Part shown: positions 9,214 through 18,483 of the stretch, piece after piece | Position numbering within the stretch: the stretch's first letter is position 1 | How the letters are laid out: each line of letters begins with the position of its first letter | Origin: Thalassotalea mangrovi | GTDB lineage: Bacteria; Pseudomonadota; Gammaproteobacteria; Enterobacterales; Alteromonadaceae | Direction of reading: 5' to 3' | DNA: 64,000 nucleotides | Assembly (NCBI RefSeq): GCF_005116735.1 | Contig: NZ_SWDB01000031.1 | Location: 1 to 64,000 of the forward strand | The notes under the pieces: model-generated | Told to the model about the DNA's origin: nothing | What the model saw: only the letters and a program-made list of their open reading frames with translations | Database searches by the model: none | Made by a program: the position numbers and the translations under genes

Positions 9214-9318
9214 TTACGACCACCAGCTTTGCGCTGACATTTCTTTAATTTCGATACCTGAAACCGTCTTTTGAACCTGGTTTTTACTGCCTAAGATATT
9301 CTTGATAAATGTGATCAT
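9214..9318 (-). CDS. 34-residue WWS micropeptide, paralogue 1
   Basis: Encodes a 34-residue peptide: N-terminal half MITFIKNILGSKNQVQKT, C-terminal half GIEIKEMSAQSWWS. It is clearly paralogous to the next gene, with identical ends (MI...IKNI and EMSA..WWS) and a variable middle. That pattern suggests the ends are functional while the centre is a linker. Its Shine-Dalgarno GGAG follows the stop of the decapeptide-repeat gene in the same TAAGGAG-7 nt-ATG arrangement used for paralogue 2. Both genes therefore have strong, evenly spaced initiation signals, which supports real translation despite the length. There is no Cys, no obvious signal peptide and no recognised domain. Confidence 0.72.
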   Translation of the reverse strand: MITFIKNILGSKNQVQKTVSGIEIKEMSAQSWWS

Positions 9319-9329
9319 GTTCAAACTCC

Positions 9330-9689
9330 TTAGGCCTTGATGCGGTTTCTGGTGTTAATCGCAGGCTTGATGCGGATGCGAGTGTTAACGGTAGGCTTGA
9401 TTCGAATACGTGTGTTTACTGTAGGCTTGATTCGAATGCGTGTGTTTACAGTAGGCTTGATTCGAATGCGTGTGTTTACAGTAGGCTTGATTCGAATGCG
9501 TGTGTTTACTGTAGGCTTGATACGAATACGCGTGTTTACTGTGGGTTTGATACGAATGCGCGTGTTAACTGTTGGTTTAATTCGAATACGAGTATTCACA
9601 GTATTTTCAATCAGAGGAAGAGTTGGACTCTCCATACTTGGCATTGCTGTGGTAGATAAAACTGCAGATAAAAGTAATGAGCTAAGCAT
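9330..9689 (-). CDS. Decapeptide-repeat cationic protein
   Basis: 119 residues. A hydrophobic N terminus (MLSSLLLSAVLSTTAMPSM), possibly a weak signal peptide without basic n-region, precedes a linker ESPTLPLIE. Then come nine units of VNTRIRIKPT: eight exact except the eighth ends in A, and the last reads INTRNRIKA. Each unit carries three positive charges with alternating Arg/Ile as in a beta strand, so the mature part has about +27 charge. The underlying 30 bp repeats differ at synonymous positions (CGC/CGT, ATT/ATC, GTA/GTT), so the protein sequence rather than the DNA has been conserved. A ribosome site AGGAA lies 7 nt before the ATG and a sigma-54 promoter lies 50 bp upstream. No known family. 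Possible roles: membrane- or polyanion-binding peptide, cleavable multi-copy peptide precursor, or structural beta-repeat. Confidence 0.72.
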   Translation of the reverse strand: MLSSLLLSAVLSTTAMPSMESPTLPLIENTVNTRIRIKPTVNTRIRIKPTVNTRIRIKPTVNTRIRIKPTVNTRIRIKPTVNTRIRIKPTVNTRIRIKPTVNTRIRIKPAINTRNRIKA

Positions 9690-9736
9690 AATAATTCCTA
9701 AGTGTATTTTAATTTTTATTAAGTTACGAAATATAA

Positions 9737-9753
9737 TGCTAAAGGCGTGCCAA
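9737..9753 (-). promoter_or_regulatory. Sigma-54 promoter of the peptide operon
   Basis: On the minus strand the sequence reads TTGGCACGCCTTTAGCA. It has GG and GC exactly ten bases apart and matches the consensus YTGGCACG-N4-TTGCW at every position but one (TAGCA for TTGCA). Transcription would begin near 9726, leaving a leader of about 37 nt to the repeat protein's ATG. RpoN dependence implies an enhancer-binding activator; none is visible nearby. Confidence 0.75.
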
Positions 9754-9862
9754 CTTTTTGAAAATCTATAAAATCAATTGATTTTTATTAGGGGTGATAG
9801 AATAAATAGGTGATGAAAATGCGGTTGCAATCTATTTGACGCGATGAAAGGGTAGAAATGAA

Positions 9863-9884
9863 GTGGCCAGAGTTCGCTGGCCAC
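9863..9884 (-). terminator. Hairpin after the giant sensor gene
   Basis: Perfect 8 bp stem GTGGCCAG / CTGGCCAC with a 6 nt loop, 10 bp after the stop of the GGDEF-EAL gene. The downstream minus-strand bases (ttcatttctac) are only moderately T-rich. It separates the sensor from the sigma-54 operon. Confidence 0.6.
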
Positions 9885-9894
9885 TGTTAGAAGT

Positions 9895-12800
9895 TTAGTC
9901 GGCCGAGTAGGTAGTTGATTCGCGACTAATAATATGTGACAACAGGTATCGGCCAAAATCTTCTGAAGACAATGGCTTCGAATATAAGTAGCCTTGCAGT
10001 TGCTCACATTCTTTCGATTTCAGGTAATTCAATTGATATTCATTTTCAACACCCTCGGCAACCACATCAAGACCTAGGTTATGAGCAATCGTAATGATGG
10101 TCGCTACCATATTCTTGCCTTGTTCAGACACTTCGATATCATCGACAAAAGCTTTATCAATTTTAAGGGTATTGAGTGGGAACTTCTTCAGGTATGCCAG
10201 GGACGAATAGCCGGTACCAAAGTCATCCAGTGATAAGCTTATACCCATTCCCCGCAACCGGTGCATGGTATCGATTGCTTCCTGAGGAGAATTCATCACC
10301 GTTCCTTCGGTGATCTCCAGTTCCAGGTATTGCGCAGGTAACCGGGTTTCAGCCAGAACCGATTCTATCATCCGCACCAGATTCGGTTGGCGGAACTGAA
10401 CCGCCGATAGGTTAACGGCTATGCGCCCATCAAAAATCCCCTTGTCGACCCATTCTCTGGTTGCCAGACAGGCTTTACGCAGGACGCTTTCGCCAATTTC
10501 AATGATTTGTCCGGTTTCCTCTGATATCGGAATAAAAATATCGGGGCGGATAATACCTTTGGAACCCGCTTCAAATCGCACCAATGCTTCCATACCACTG
10601 ACTTTGCCTGTAGTGATATTAATTTTCGGCTGATAGTAGACTGTAAACAGGTCTTCTTTTAGACCATGTCGGATCAGGTTTTCAATTTGCAGTCGTTTAA
10701 CCGCCTGGGTATTCATTGAATCATTAAAGAACTGATAGCAATCACCGCCTTTGTCTTTAGCATGATACATGGCAGTGTCGGCATTTTTTAATAGCTCGTG
10801 AGAGTTCAAGCCATCTTCAGGGAATAAAGCGATACCGATACTGCAGGATAAGGCAATTTCCTGATTGCGAATGTTGTATGGCTCAGCAACCGCTTTTAAT
10901 ATTTCATCGGCAATCGTGGTGATCTCATGAAGATCATTAGTGCCTTCAATGATCAGGCTGAATTCGTCACCACCGAGTCGATAGCAGGTATCCTTTAAGT
11001 TACCAACCGTTGCGATTCGCTCAGTAACTTTACACAGTAAAACATCACCAATTTGATGACCCAGGGAATCATTAATTTTCTTAAAATTGTCTAAATCGAA
11101 TACCAGCAGGGCATGAACAGTTTGCTGATTAACCAATATGGTGTGGTTGGTCTGGAAATATGAGCGATTGGGCAATCCAGTTAAAGTGTCCGTATTGGCT
11201 AATTTTCGCAATTCTCGTTCAGTTTCTTTGCGTTTGGTAATATCAGAAAATACACCAACGTAATGGGTAATTTTCTGATTTTCGTCACGAATAACGTCCA
11301 TGGTGATATCAATTAAATACCCCTGACCGTTTAAGCGCTTGCTCTCGATTTCCCCCTGCCAGGAACCGTGGTGAATTAGATTCTTTTTCAGATTTTGCAG
11401 GAAGCTTTGTGGATACGACTTAAATTCCAGTGGGCGGCCAATAGCCTCTGAACGCGTTTGTCCGGTAATTCGCTGAAATGACGGATTGCAGTCAACGGTC
11501 GAGAAATTCTCATCATAAACAACGACCGCATCAGAGATGTTGGCAATGCATTTGGCAAATAGTTTCAGGCTTTCTTCGGTTTGCTTAATTTTTGAAATAT
11601 CTTTGATGGTCCCGGTCATCCGCGACGGGGCATTATTTATGTCTCTTTCCACCACCTTGCCTCGATCCAAAACCCAGGTCCATCGGCCTTGCTTGTTTTT
11701 TACTCGGTAAGCAGATTCAAAGTGTTCGGTTTTTTCCGATAAATGATCATCCAAAGCCCGGTTTACGCGGGCTGAGTCTTGAGGGTGAATATTTCCCTTA
11801 CCATTGTTTTCGGTCTGATTACGTTGGCCGTCCTGAGGAAACTCAAGGATACCCCAGATATTTGAGCGGAACATTTGCCCTGTCTTGATGTTCCAGTCCC
11901 ACATTTCATCGCCTGAACCCCACAAGGCCAGTTTGAGTCGTTCTTCACTTTCTTTGATTTGCAGATTGACTAGTTGCTTTTGTTGCGCTTGACGGTAGAA
12001 ATAGTATGCAATCGCCAACAACAACACACCGTAGGTTAGCCAGGCCCAGTTTGTTAACCACCAGGGCGGAAGAATGGTCACAATTAATGTTGGCGCACTT
12101 TTGTATTCTTGTGACTTTGAGCTGAAAGCCTGAACATTGAATTCGTAACTTCCGGGGTCAAGCTTAGTGTATGTGGCTCGCTTATTTAGTGAATTTGTAT
12201 ATACCCAGGAGTCATCGATACCTTCCATTTTGTATCGATACTTTACTTCGCTGGAAAACGTTGCGTTTGGTGATGCAAACTCAATGCTAAAAGGAGATTG
12301 ATCGTACTTTAGGGTTATATCATCTGAAAGGTATAGTTGGTTTATCGTTTGTTGTGTCTCTGTTGTTTCAGTTAGTTTTAATGGCTCCACACGCTCATTG
12401 GCTATTAATAAATGCATATTAAGAGGGGTGTTAATGGTCTCAGACTCCAACTTAATATTGTAAGGAAAAAAGCTATTAAAGCCGTTTACGCCACCGAAAT
12501 AAAATTTATTGTCGCTTGCTTTTAAATAGGAAAATGAAAAAAACTCGTCTGCTTGAACTCCTTGATTTATATGGTAGTTTTCAATTTTTCCGCCGTCGGG
12601 GTCTAAACTTGAAATACCTTTGGCTGTACTGACCCAGGCTTTGCCATCGTCATCGGTCAATAGCCCTGCAATCATATTGTTTGCCAATCCGTTACTTTCG
12701 GTAAACTGCATAAATGTATTTCTCTGTTTATCTAGAGCGACTACTCCTTCACCATCAAATCCAAACCAATAATAGTCTTTAGACTCCTGAATGACGACGA

Positions 12801-14442
12801 GGGAATCGCCAGCAAAGAAATCGGATTGAGGAAGTTTCAGTTGTTCGAATTGCTCCGTTTCGATGTTAAACCGATAGACCTCTTGGTTAGCACTGTATGT
12901 CCAAATATTAGAATCAATATCAAAATTGATGGTGTACAGGTCATTCACTTTACCTTTGTCTAGAGAAAAGTGTTCGAGAGTCTGTTCACGAGGCGAATAT
13001 TTGTATATTTTTGATGCTGATGAGCCAAACCAAAATGCACCCTTAGTAAAAATGTAGTCGAGTCGTCCGTGCTGTTCAGTGTATCCCTGTAACCAGTTTT
13101 TATGTTCACGAAGTTCACCTGTGTCAATGTTGTAACTTAAAAGGGACTCAATATTTGTGATAATCCAGAGTATGTTACCGTCAGCATGAATCGAGGATAT
13201 GGTTTCATTTAATTGTACATCAAGTTTTTCGACCGATGTCGAGTTCGCGGGATGATAATAAATACCATTACTTTCAGAGGCGATCCAAATTATCCCATCC
13301 TCGGTTTCGGTAAATGCTTTTATGCTTTTTTTATCGTTATAATTACCGGACAAGTGATGAGTAAATAGGGAGGAGATAGAGTTATATCGACTAACGCCGT
13401 CGTAAAAGGTCGCCAGCCATAACGAATTGGAATTATCCTGGAATATGGTGAAAATATAGTTTTTAGTTACTTCATTGGCATTGTTAGGCGCGGATTCGAG
13501 AAAATACATTCTCTCATCAACAAGGTCTAGCTCTAGTAAACCCGCTTCAGTGCCTATCCAGAAAAAACGCTCATCGATTCGATGAATACTCCGCACCCGA
13601 TTATTCCCGGGTTCTTGAGTAAACATTTGCGGTAAAAAATATAAAGCTATCGATTTATCAGCATTGACGGCGTAGACACCGTTATCCGTCGCTAACCAGA
13701 TTTGCTGGTTGAACTCTTTAATCTCAAAAATTGACTGGGCATCAATATCTAATTTCCATATGTTTTCTCCATTTGCCGGAGATACAAAGTCGAGTTCCTT
13801 ATTAATAATAAATAAGCCATTTTCGAAGGTTCCTAGCCAATAATTTCCACTTTCATCCTGATGAATAGTTTTAATTTCTTTGACCACGGAATTAAAACTT
13901 TTGAAGTTTAGTGCGGTAAATGAGTTACGAGCTTCGTTGTATTTATGAAGGCCTGTGGCAGTAGCAACCCATAAATTATTGCTGTTGTCTTCGTAGATAC
14001 TCCATATGGTATTGTCTTTCAGAGTGTCCTGATTTCCTTTTTCATGGAAAAAATTATCAAAATTATCTTTTTCAGCGTTGTATCGACTCAGGCCATTTGT
14101 GGTGCCAACCCATAACCGGTTTTTGCTGTCAACAAACACGGTTCTAACAAGGTTGTTTGCTAATGAGTTGGGTTCATTAGCTTGATATTTATAGTGAGTA
14201 AACTCATAACCATCGAAGCGATTAAGACCATACTGGGTAGCCATCCATATAAAGCCGTGTTTATCTTGTGTGAGAGATGTAACGGTACTTTGTGACAACC
14301 CCTGCTCTACGGAGTATTGCTGAAATTTTAGAGGAGGTTGTTCAGCATTGGCGATAACACTCAGGCAGAGGCCAAAGACAAGAAAAATGCGTAGGAACAG
14401 CTGTACATGCCATGCATGCTTATTTTTATTAGTAAAGTGCAC
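9895..14442 (-). CDS. Propeller-PAS-GGDEF-EAL sensor protein
   Basis: 1515 residues. Order: signal peptide (1-33, cut after ANA); many two-component-regulator propeller repeats in the periplasm (about 40-690, e.g. GFIWMATQYGLNRFDGYEF); a Y_Y_Y domain (about 715-785); one membrane helix (about 795-815, WLTYGVLLLAIAYYFY); two PAS domains (about 830-1080); GGDEF (about 1090-1245); EAL (about 1255-1505). The GGDEF motif is intact (YRLGGDEFSLI) but the inhibitory RxxD site is replaced by NLKD. The EAL domain keeps EALVRF, the DDFGTGYSSL loop and the QGYLYSKP end. It may make and/or degrade cyclic-di-GMP in response to a periplasmic signal, often polysaccharide-related in propeller proteins (family knowledge). 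The net activity cannot be read from sequence. Confidence 0.92.
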   Translation of the reverse strand: MHFTNKNKHAWHVQLFLRIFLVFGLCLSVIANAEQPPLKFQQYSVEQGLSQSTVTSLTQDKHGFIWMATQYGLNRFDGYEFTHYKYQANEPNSLANNLVRTVFVDSKNRLWVGTTNGLSRYNAEKDNFDNFFHEKGNQDTLKDNTIWSIYEDNSNNLWVATATGLHKYNEARNSFTALNFKSFNSVVKEIKTIHQDESGNYWLGTFENGLFIINKELDFVSPANGENIWKLDIDAQSIFEIKEFNQQIWLATDNGVYAVNADKSIALYFLPQMFTQEPGNNRVRSIHRIDERFFWIGTEAGLLELDLVDERMYFLESAPNNANEVTKNYIFTIFQDNSNSLWLATFYDGVSRYNSISSLFTHHLSGNYNDKKSIKAFTETEDGIIWIASESNGIYYHPANSTSVEKLDVQLNETISSIHADGNILWIITNIESLLSYNIDTGELREHKNWLQGYTEQHGRLDYIFTKGAFWFGSSASKIYKYSPREQTLEHFSLDKGKVNDLYTINFDIDSNIWTYSANQEVYRFNIETEQFEQLKLPQSDFFAGDSLVVIQESKDYYWFGFDGEGVVALDKQRNTFMQFTESNGLANNMIAGLLTDDDGKAWVSTAKGISSLDPDGGKIENYHINQGVQADEFFSFSYLKASDNKFYFGGVNGFNSFFPYNIKLESETINTPLNMHLLIANERVEPLKLTETTETQQTINQLYLSDDITLKYDQSPFSIEFASPNATFSSEVKYRYKMEGIDDSWVYTNSLNKRATYTKLDPGSYEFNVQAFSSKSQEYKSAPTLIVTILPPWWLTNWAWLTYGVLLLAIAYYFYRQAQQKQLVNLQIKESEERLKLALWGSGDEMWDWNIKTGQMFRSNIWGILEFPQDGQRNQTENNGKGNIHPQDSARVNRALDDHLSEKTEHFESAYRVKNKQGRWTWVLDRGKVVERDINNAPSRMTGTIKDISKIKQTEESLKLFAKCIANISDAVVVYDENFSTVDCNPSFQRITGQTRSEAIGRPLEFKSYPQSFLQNLKKNLIHHGSWQGEIESKRLNGQGYLIDITMDVIRDENQKITHYVGVFSDITKRKETERELRKLANTDTLTGLPNRSYFQTNHTILVNQQTVHALLVFDLDNFKKINDSLGHQIGDVLLCKVTERIATVGNLKDTCYRLGGDEFSLIIEGTNDLHEITTIADEILKAVAEPYNIRNQEIALSCSIGIALFPEDGLNSHELLKNADTAMYHAKDKGGDCYQFFNDSMNTQAVKRLQIENLIRHGLKEDLFTVYYQPKINITTGKVSGMEALVRFEAGSKGIIRPDIFIPISEETGQIIEIGESVLRKACLATREWVDKGIFDGRIAVNLSAVQFRQPNLVRMIESVLAETRLPAQYLELEITEGTVMNSPQEAIDTMHRLRGMGISLSLDDFGTGYSSLAYLKKFPLNTLKIDKAFVDDIEVSEQGKNMVATIITIAHNLGLDVVAEGVENEYQLNYLKSKECEQLQGYLYSKPLSSEDFGRYLLSHIISRESTTYSAD

Positions 14443-14603
14443 TATAAAACCCTGAAAGCTACAACTCAGTTATAAGTAACATTACATTAACTAAGGGATT
14501 GTAATTGAATCGAATCTTTGTTCGATTTTCTGACGTCAAAAATCATCTTAAAACAATTGCATGACAATTAAAAGCAAACGCCTTAATCAGGGGGTTTAAG
14601 CCG

Positions 14604-17369
14604 TTAATATTTATACGGATATTGCTGGTGAAAGTGCTCGATTTCTCGATAAACAATTTGCTCAGGCGGATCCGAGTTCACGTCATCGACAGAGGAATGG
14701 CTTGTAAGCACCAGAGGTTTGCACCTGGCTGCTGATGTTAATTGTGTTTTAATGAAAGTAAGCACCTGCTGATCCGAAAGGCGGGCGATTTCATTTCTCA
14801 ATAGGGTGCGGTTATTGAAATGATAATCATGGTTGCTGATACTGTGCCAATATCTTTGCCCCTTCACCCTTGGGCCGCTATCTTTTTCATCCAGTTGATT
14901 TAGCACACCTTGTTTTAATTTTTCCCAACCTGCGATGGCCTTTTTTTCGGAAAATTTCTGAAGAAACTCCATTATTTCATCGCCAAGCTGAACCGAGGGC
15001 ATATGTGGCGATTGAACATAGCAGGCCAGGCCAGGATACTGATTCATTGTCAGGTAATTGATGCCGAGTAAATACCCGAGCTGCTTTTCGGTCCGTAACT
15101 GATGGAAGTAATCTGGCGCAAGTACCTGGCTGGCCATTATTGCCAACGCTTTGGTCGAGAACGCTTTATCGGCCAGGGCAAAATATAAAACGCAGGCATG
15201 GTCACTGTCTGCCATAGCAACTGGAAAACCGACTGGGGTCGTTTCAGAATAATTTGTAACTAATGGTTTTACCTGAGCGTTATCATTCAGGGCATGGCTT
15301 AAATGCGACTCAATGGCTTTTGCCAGTTGCAAAGCTTGATCAGCAGGCCAGTTACCGTAAGCGAATGCTTCAACATTGATCGTTGAAAACAGCGATGCGC
15401 AAAATGCTTTGAACTCATCGAGTCCGGCATGCTGTAAATTGTTGGCAAGATCCGTCGAGTGTGGGCTGTGGGGTTTCAACAGGGCGTTAAGATAGGCAAA
15501 AAGCTGGGATACAGGTTTGTTAAGGTGATGGTTGCGCCAGCCCTGGATCAGTTGCTTTTTAAAAAGCTGAAAGCGTTCGGTGGCGAGCGAGTGGTCACAG
15601 ATTGCCATGAGAAGATTATCAAGCAGTAATGGTTGTTTTTCGCTAATACCACTGATGTGTATGGTGATTCCACCTTGGTGGGCGTACACCTGATAATGAA
15701 TCCCGGCTAGTTCAGCCTGGTAGTTTTGTTCTTGTACGGATTCCGAAAACAGCTCGACAAACAGGCGCATCATGGCAATGTTTCGTGCCGATTTCGTTGC
15801 CATTGGCGATTCGAGGCTGATATAGATCTGGCCCTTTGGGGACCTGAAGCTCTGGTCTTGTTTAAACCAAAACTTTAGACCGCTGGTTTCATAAATACAG
15901 TCGGGTTGTGACATCGATTCGCCCGGATAAATTTGCGGGTCACGCACGATATATGGGTTTGCTGGTGGCAGGGTTAATTCGTCGAAGGATGCAATATTTT
16001 CCCACCTGTTTAATAAAGCTTTGGGTAAAGCCTTGGTGCTATATGGTGTTTGATACCAGCGACTAACCTGATCGCATTCCAGGCCCGGTCTTATTTCCTG
16101 AACCCGCATGTTGTCTGGGGTAAAAAAGTCCAGAAAACGGTTAAGCAGCCCAGGATTGAACGCCTGCATTTTGTAGTCACCGTAAATGTAATCAGCTGGC
16201 GGGTAGTGCTGCATATTAATTGCGAGTTGATTGACATTGTCTAACGGTTTGTTGAGCTCCTTGTAACGAAAAGCAAATTCACTCAGCGCTCTTTTTTCGT
16301 CAAAATACAGCTGACGAATACCGTCACTGCGCATGAGTTGCAGGTAAGAAAACAACACATCAATGATTTCATGCTGATATTTAATTCCTTTTTCGGTTAA
16401 TCGAATACTGATATTAAAATCTTTAAAGTTTGAGCCATTGACGCCACCGCCTGATGTCAGGGACAACGCCCAGTTGCGCTTTTTAAGGTAAGAGAGAATA
16501 CTGCCCGGGCCTTCGTGACCGAGCAGATAGCTCAGGTAGCTGACAGGTTTATTTTCATAAAACGGGTCCAGTCCGGGTAATGCAAAACTGATCACCAGTT
16601 TATGCTGTAACTGGTGTGGTGTTATGGATAACGTTAATGCCAGGTGTTCGGGTAAATACAAAGGCTCAGCAATCACAGGTTTTAGCTTCGAGTTACTGGC
16701 AATGTCAGTGAAATACTTTTTTGTCCACGACTCAGACACAGCAACTGGATGAGGTGACTCTACGGCCAGTGTCATCAGCTGTGCATGGTAATGCTGGTGA
16801 TAAAAGTCTGCGACAGCTTGCTGTAAGGTAAACCCCGGCTTATCGCGCAAGGTCTCGAGATTCCCGACCGAGAACTTTCGAAACGGGTGTGCAGGGTTGA
16901 CGGTTTCCTTATGAACGTCGTAAATGCGTCGCAAATCCTCTTTGAGTTTGAGCTTAAATTCCGCATCGACATTATTGCGCTCACTTTCGATATATTGACG
17001 GCTAAGTTCGGGTTCACAAAAAAAGCGGCTAAAGCGGTGCAGAGCCGGTTCCAGGTACTGTTGATCAATATCGAAATAGAAACAGGTGTGTTCGGTTCCC
17101 GTCCATGCATTATTGCTACCATTGTGCTGAGTTATGAATTGCTGGTATTCGCCACTATCAGGAAAGCTTTTAGTGCCCAAAAATAACATGTGTTCAAGGA
17201 AGTGAGCCATTCCCTGAGCGTCATCGGGATCATCAAAGTGTCCGGTATTTACAACCAAAGATGCCGCAGCGCGGGTTGTCTGGTCGTTTTCTACGACGAC
17301 GACACGCAATCCATTGTCCAGCACAAAGCTGTGATACTGGCGCGGATCATTTGGGCTCGATTTCAACAA
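14604..17369 (-). CDS. Insulinase (M16) family metallopeptidase
   Basis: 921 residues, close to pitrilysin/insulysin length (about 960). The inverted zinc motif HFLEH is at residues 56-60 with the distal Glu in ERNNVDAEF (about 130-137). Four M16 half-domains follow, including the middle and C-terminal non-catalytic parts (EKQLGYLLGINYL is typical of the C-terminal domain). Unlike E. coli PtrA there is no obvious signal peptide (it starts MLKSSPNDPRQYHSF), so it may act in the cytoplasm, degrading short peptides. It stands alone on the minus strand with 161 bp to the next gene. Confidence 0.9.
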   Translation of the reverse strand: MLKSSPNDPRQYHSFVLDNGLRVVVVENDQTTRAAASLVVNTGHFDDPDDAQGMAHFLEHMLFLGTKSFPDSGEYQQFITQHNGSNNAWTGTEHTCFYFDIDQQYLEPALHRFSRFFCEPELSRQYIESERNNVDAEFKLKLKEDLRRIYDVHKETVNPAHPFRKFSVGNLETLRDKPGFTLQQAVADFYHQHYHAQLMTLAVESPHPVAVSESWTKKYFTDIASNSKLKPVIAEPLYLPEHLALTLSITPHQLQHKLVISFALPGLDPFYENKPVSYLSYLLGHEGPGSILSYLKKRNWALSLTSGGGVNGSNFKDFNISIRLTEKGIKYQHEIIDVLFSYLQLMRSDGIRQLYFDEKRALSEFAFRYKELNKPLDNVNQLAINMQHYPPADYIYGDYKMQAFNPGLLNRFLDFFTPDNMRVQEIRPGLECDQVSRWYQTPYSTKALPKALLNRWENIASFDELTLPPANPYIVRDPQIYPGESMSQPDCIYETSGLKFWFKQDQSFRSPKGQIYISLESPMATKSARNIAMMRLFVELFSESVQEQNYQAELAGIHYQVYAHQGGITIHISGISEKQPLLLDNLLMAICDHSLATERFQLFKKQLIQGWRNHHLNKPVSQLFAYLNALLKPHSPHSTDLANNLQHAGLDEFKAFCASLFSTINVEAFAYGNWPADQALQLAKAIESHLSHALNDNAQVKPLVTNYSETTPVGFPVAMADSDHACVLYFALADKAFSTKALAIMASQVLAPDYFHQLRTEKQLGYLLGINYLTMNQYPGLACYVQSPHMPSVQLGDEIMEFLQKFSEKKAIAGWEKLKQGVLNQLDEKDSGPRVKGQRYWHSISNHDYHFNNRTLLRNEIARLSDQQVLTFIKTQLTSAARCKPLVLTSHSSVDDVNSDPPEQIVYREIEHFHQQYPYKY

Positions 17370-17559
17370 AGTCTCCTGATTCAGTCACTTCTCAAAGAAA
17401 AAGATAGTTAACGTCTCTGTTTGTAATGCAAAGTATCTAATAGCCTGTTCCATAATATAGTTTAAAAATGCCAGGAGCATGAGTCTGGAGGAGGGGAAGC
17501 GCCCGCATATGTGATCGACTGGCGCGGGCGAGGTGAATAGGGGGTGGCTAACGTTTCAG

Positions 17560-18423
17560 CTAAGGTTTCAGGGTCAGGACATTGGTTTTTAAAAGGCTGA
17601 GGATTTCTTCGGCGGTATTGCCAATGAGTTTACCGGTGATACCTTTTCGGCCTACAGTACCGACGACGACCAGTCCAACGTGTAACTCAGCGGCCATGCT
17701 GGGAATCACTTTTTCAGGCTTACCCGCTTTAATATGAAAATTTTCCAGGGCAATACCATAGGTTTTAGCCAGGAAGGTGACTTTATTCCTGATGTCCTGC
17801 TTTGCATCGTCCTCAATTTCATCTTTAAATTGAATACCAAAGTCATTAAGGATCTCGGATACCACAGGGGTGTAGCAAACATGCAGAGGTACATCGAAAA
17901 CGGCAGCCAGATATTTTGAGGTGGCGAGTATTTTCTCGTTCAACTTTTGCTTTTCCGGAGAATCGGTCTGTAAATCAACCGCGGCCAATATACCGCTGCG
18001 TTTTCGCCATTTTTTCTCGGCGACAATTAACACCGGGGCCGGGCATTCGCGGATCAAGTGCCAGTCCGTCGGTGTGTAAAACATGGTTTCTGAGCGATGC
18101 CCGGTTTTCAACACCATATCGGTATTATTCTGTTGCGCATAATGGCTTACCCAGGCGTGCAGGTTTTCTTCCCAGATAATTTCGAAGCTATAGGGAATTT
18201 CGTCCTGCAGTATGTCCTGTAATTGCTGGCTGGCTTTGTCGTTGAGTCGGGTCAGTAATGATTGTTTCAATGCATCGCCTTTGCTACCCAGACCACGCAA
18301 ATCTTCATAATAAAAGTAGACGATGTGCAATTTTACATCATCGCTAACTGATAGTTTCTTAGCCTGCTCAATAGCGGTGCTAGTTTCGAAGTTTGGGTCG
18401 GCAACCACCAGGACATTACGCAT
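17560..18423 (-). CDS. uspE: Tandem universal stress protein, UspE type
   Basis: 287 residues with two Usp folds (about 1-140 and 150-287). The second retains the nucleotide-binding loop pattern near the end (VVGTVGRKGITGKLIGNTAEEIL). I chose the second of two in-frame ATGs because GGAG lies six bases before it but directly abuts the first. UspE proteins help survival in stationary phase, oxygen limitation and DNA damage. An FNR-like box 61 bp upstream suggests control by oxygen. In enterobacteria uspE neighbours fnr; that link is not in the window. Confidence 0.85.
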   Translation of the reverse strand: MRNVLVVADPNFETSTAIEQAKKLSVSDDVKLHIVYFYYEDLRGLGSKGDALKQSLLTRLNDKASQQLQDILQDEIPYSFEIIWEENLHAWVSHYAQQNNTDMVLKTGHRSETMFYTPTDWHLIRECPAPVLIVAEKKWRKRSGILAAVDLQTDSPEKQKLNEKILATSKYLAAVFDVPLHVCYTPVVSEILNDFGIQFKDEIEDDAKQDIRNKVTFLAKTYGIALENFHIKAGKPEKVIPSMAAELHVGLVVVGTVGRKGITGKLIGNTAEEILSLLKTNVLTLKP

Positions 18424-18483
18424 GGGCATCTCCGCAAAATAGTCATTGTTTTGCTAATCATAATATTTTTTTTCAAGAATGCT

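Noticed and set aside
9101-9318. Classical RiPP precursor genes
   Set aside because: No radical-SAM, LanM-like, YcaO, peptidase-transporter or other tailoring gene lies within the window near them; kept as unknown peptides.
9330-9600. CRISPR array
   Set aside because: The 30 bp units are directly adjacent with no unique spacers, and they are in frame within a protein gene.
9337-9771. Long plus-strand open frame across the 30 bp repeats (MRVFTVGLIR units)
   Set aside because: A 30 bp period keeps both strands open. Only the minus strand has a ribosome site, a sigma-54 promoter and translationally coupled downstream genes.
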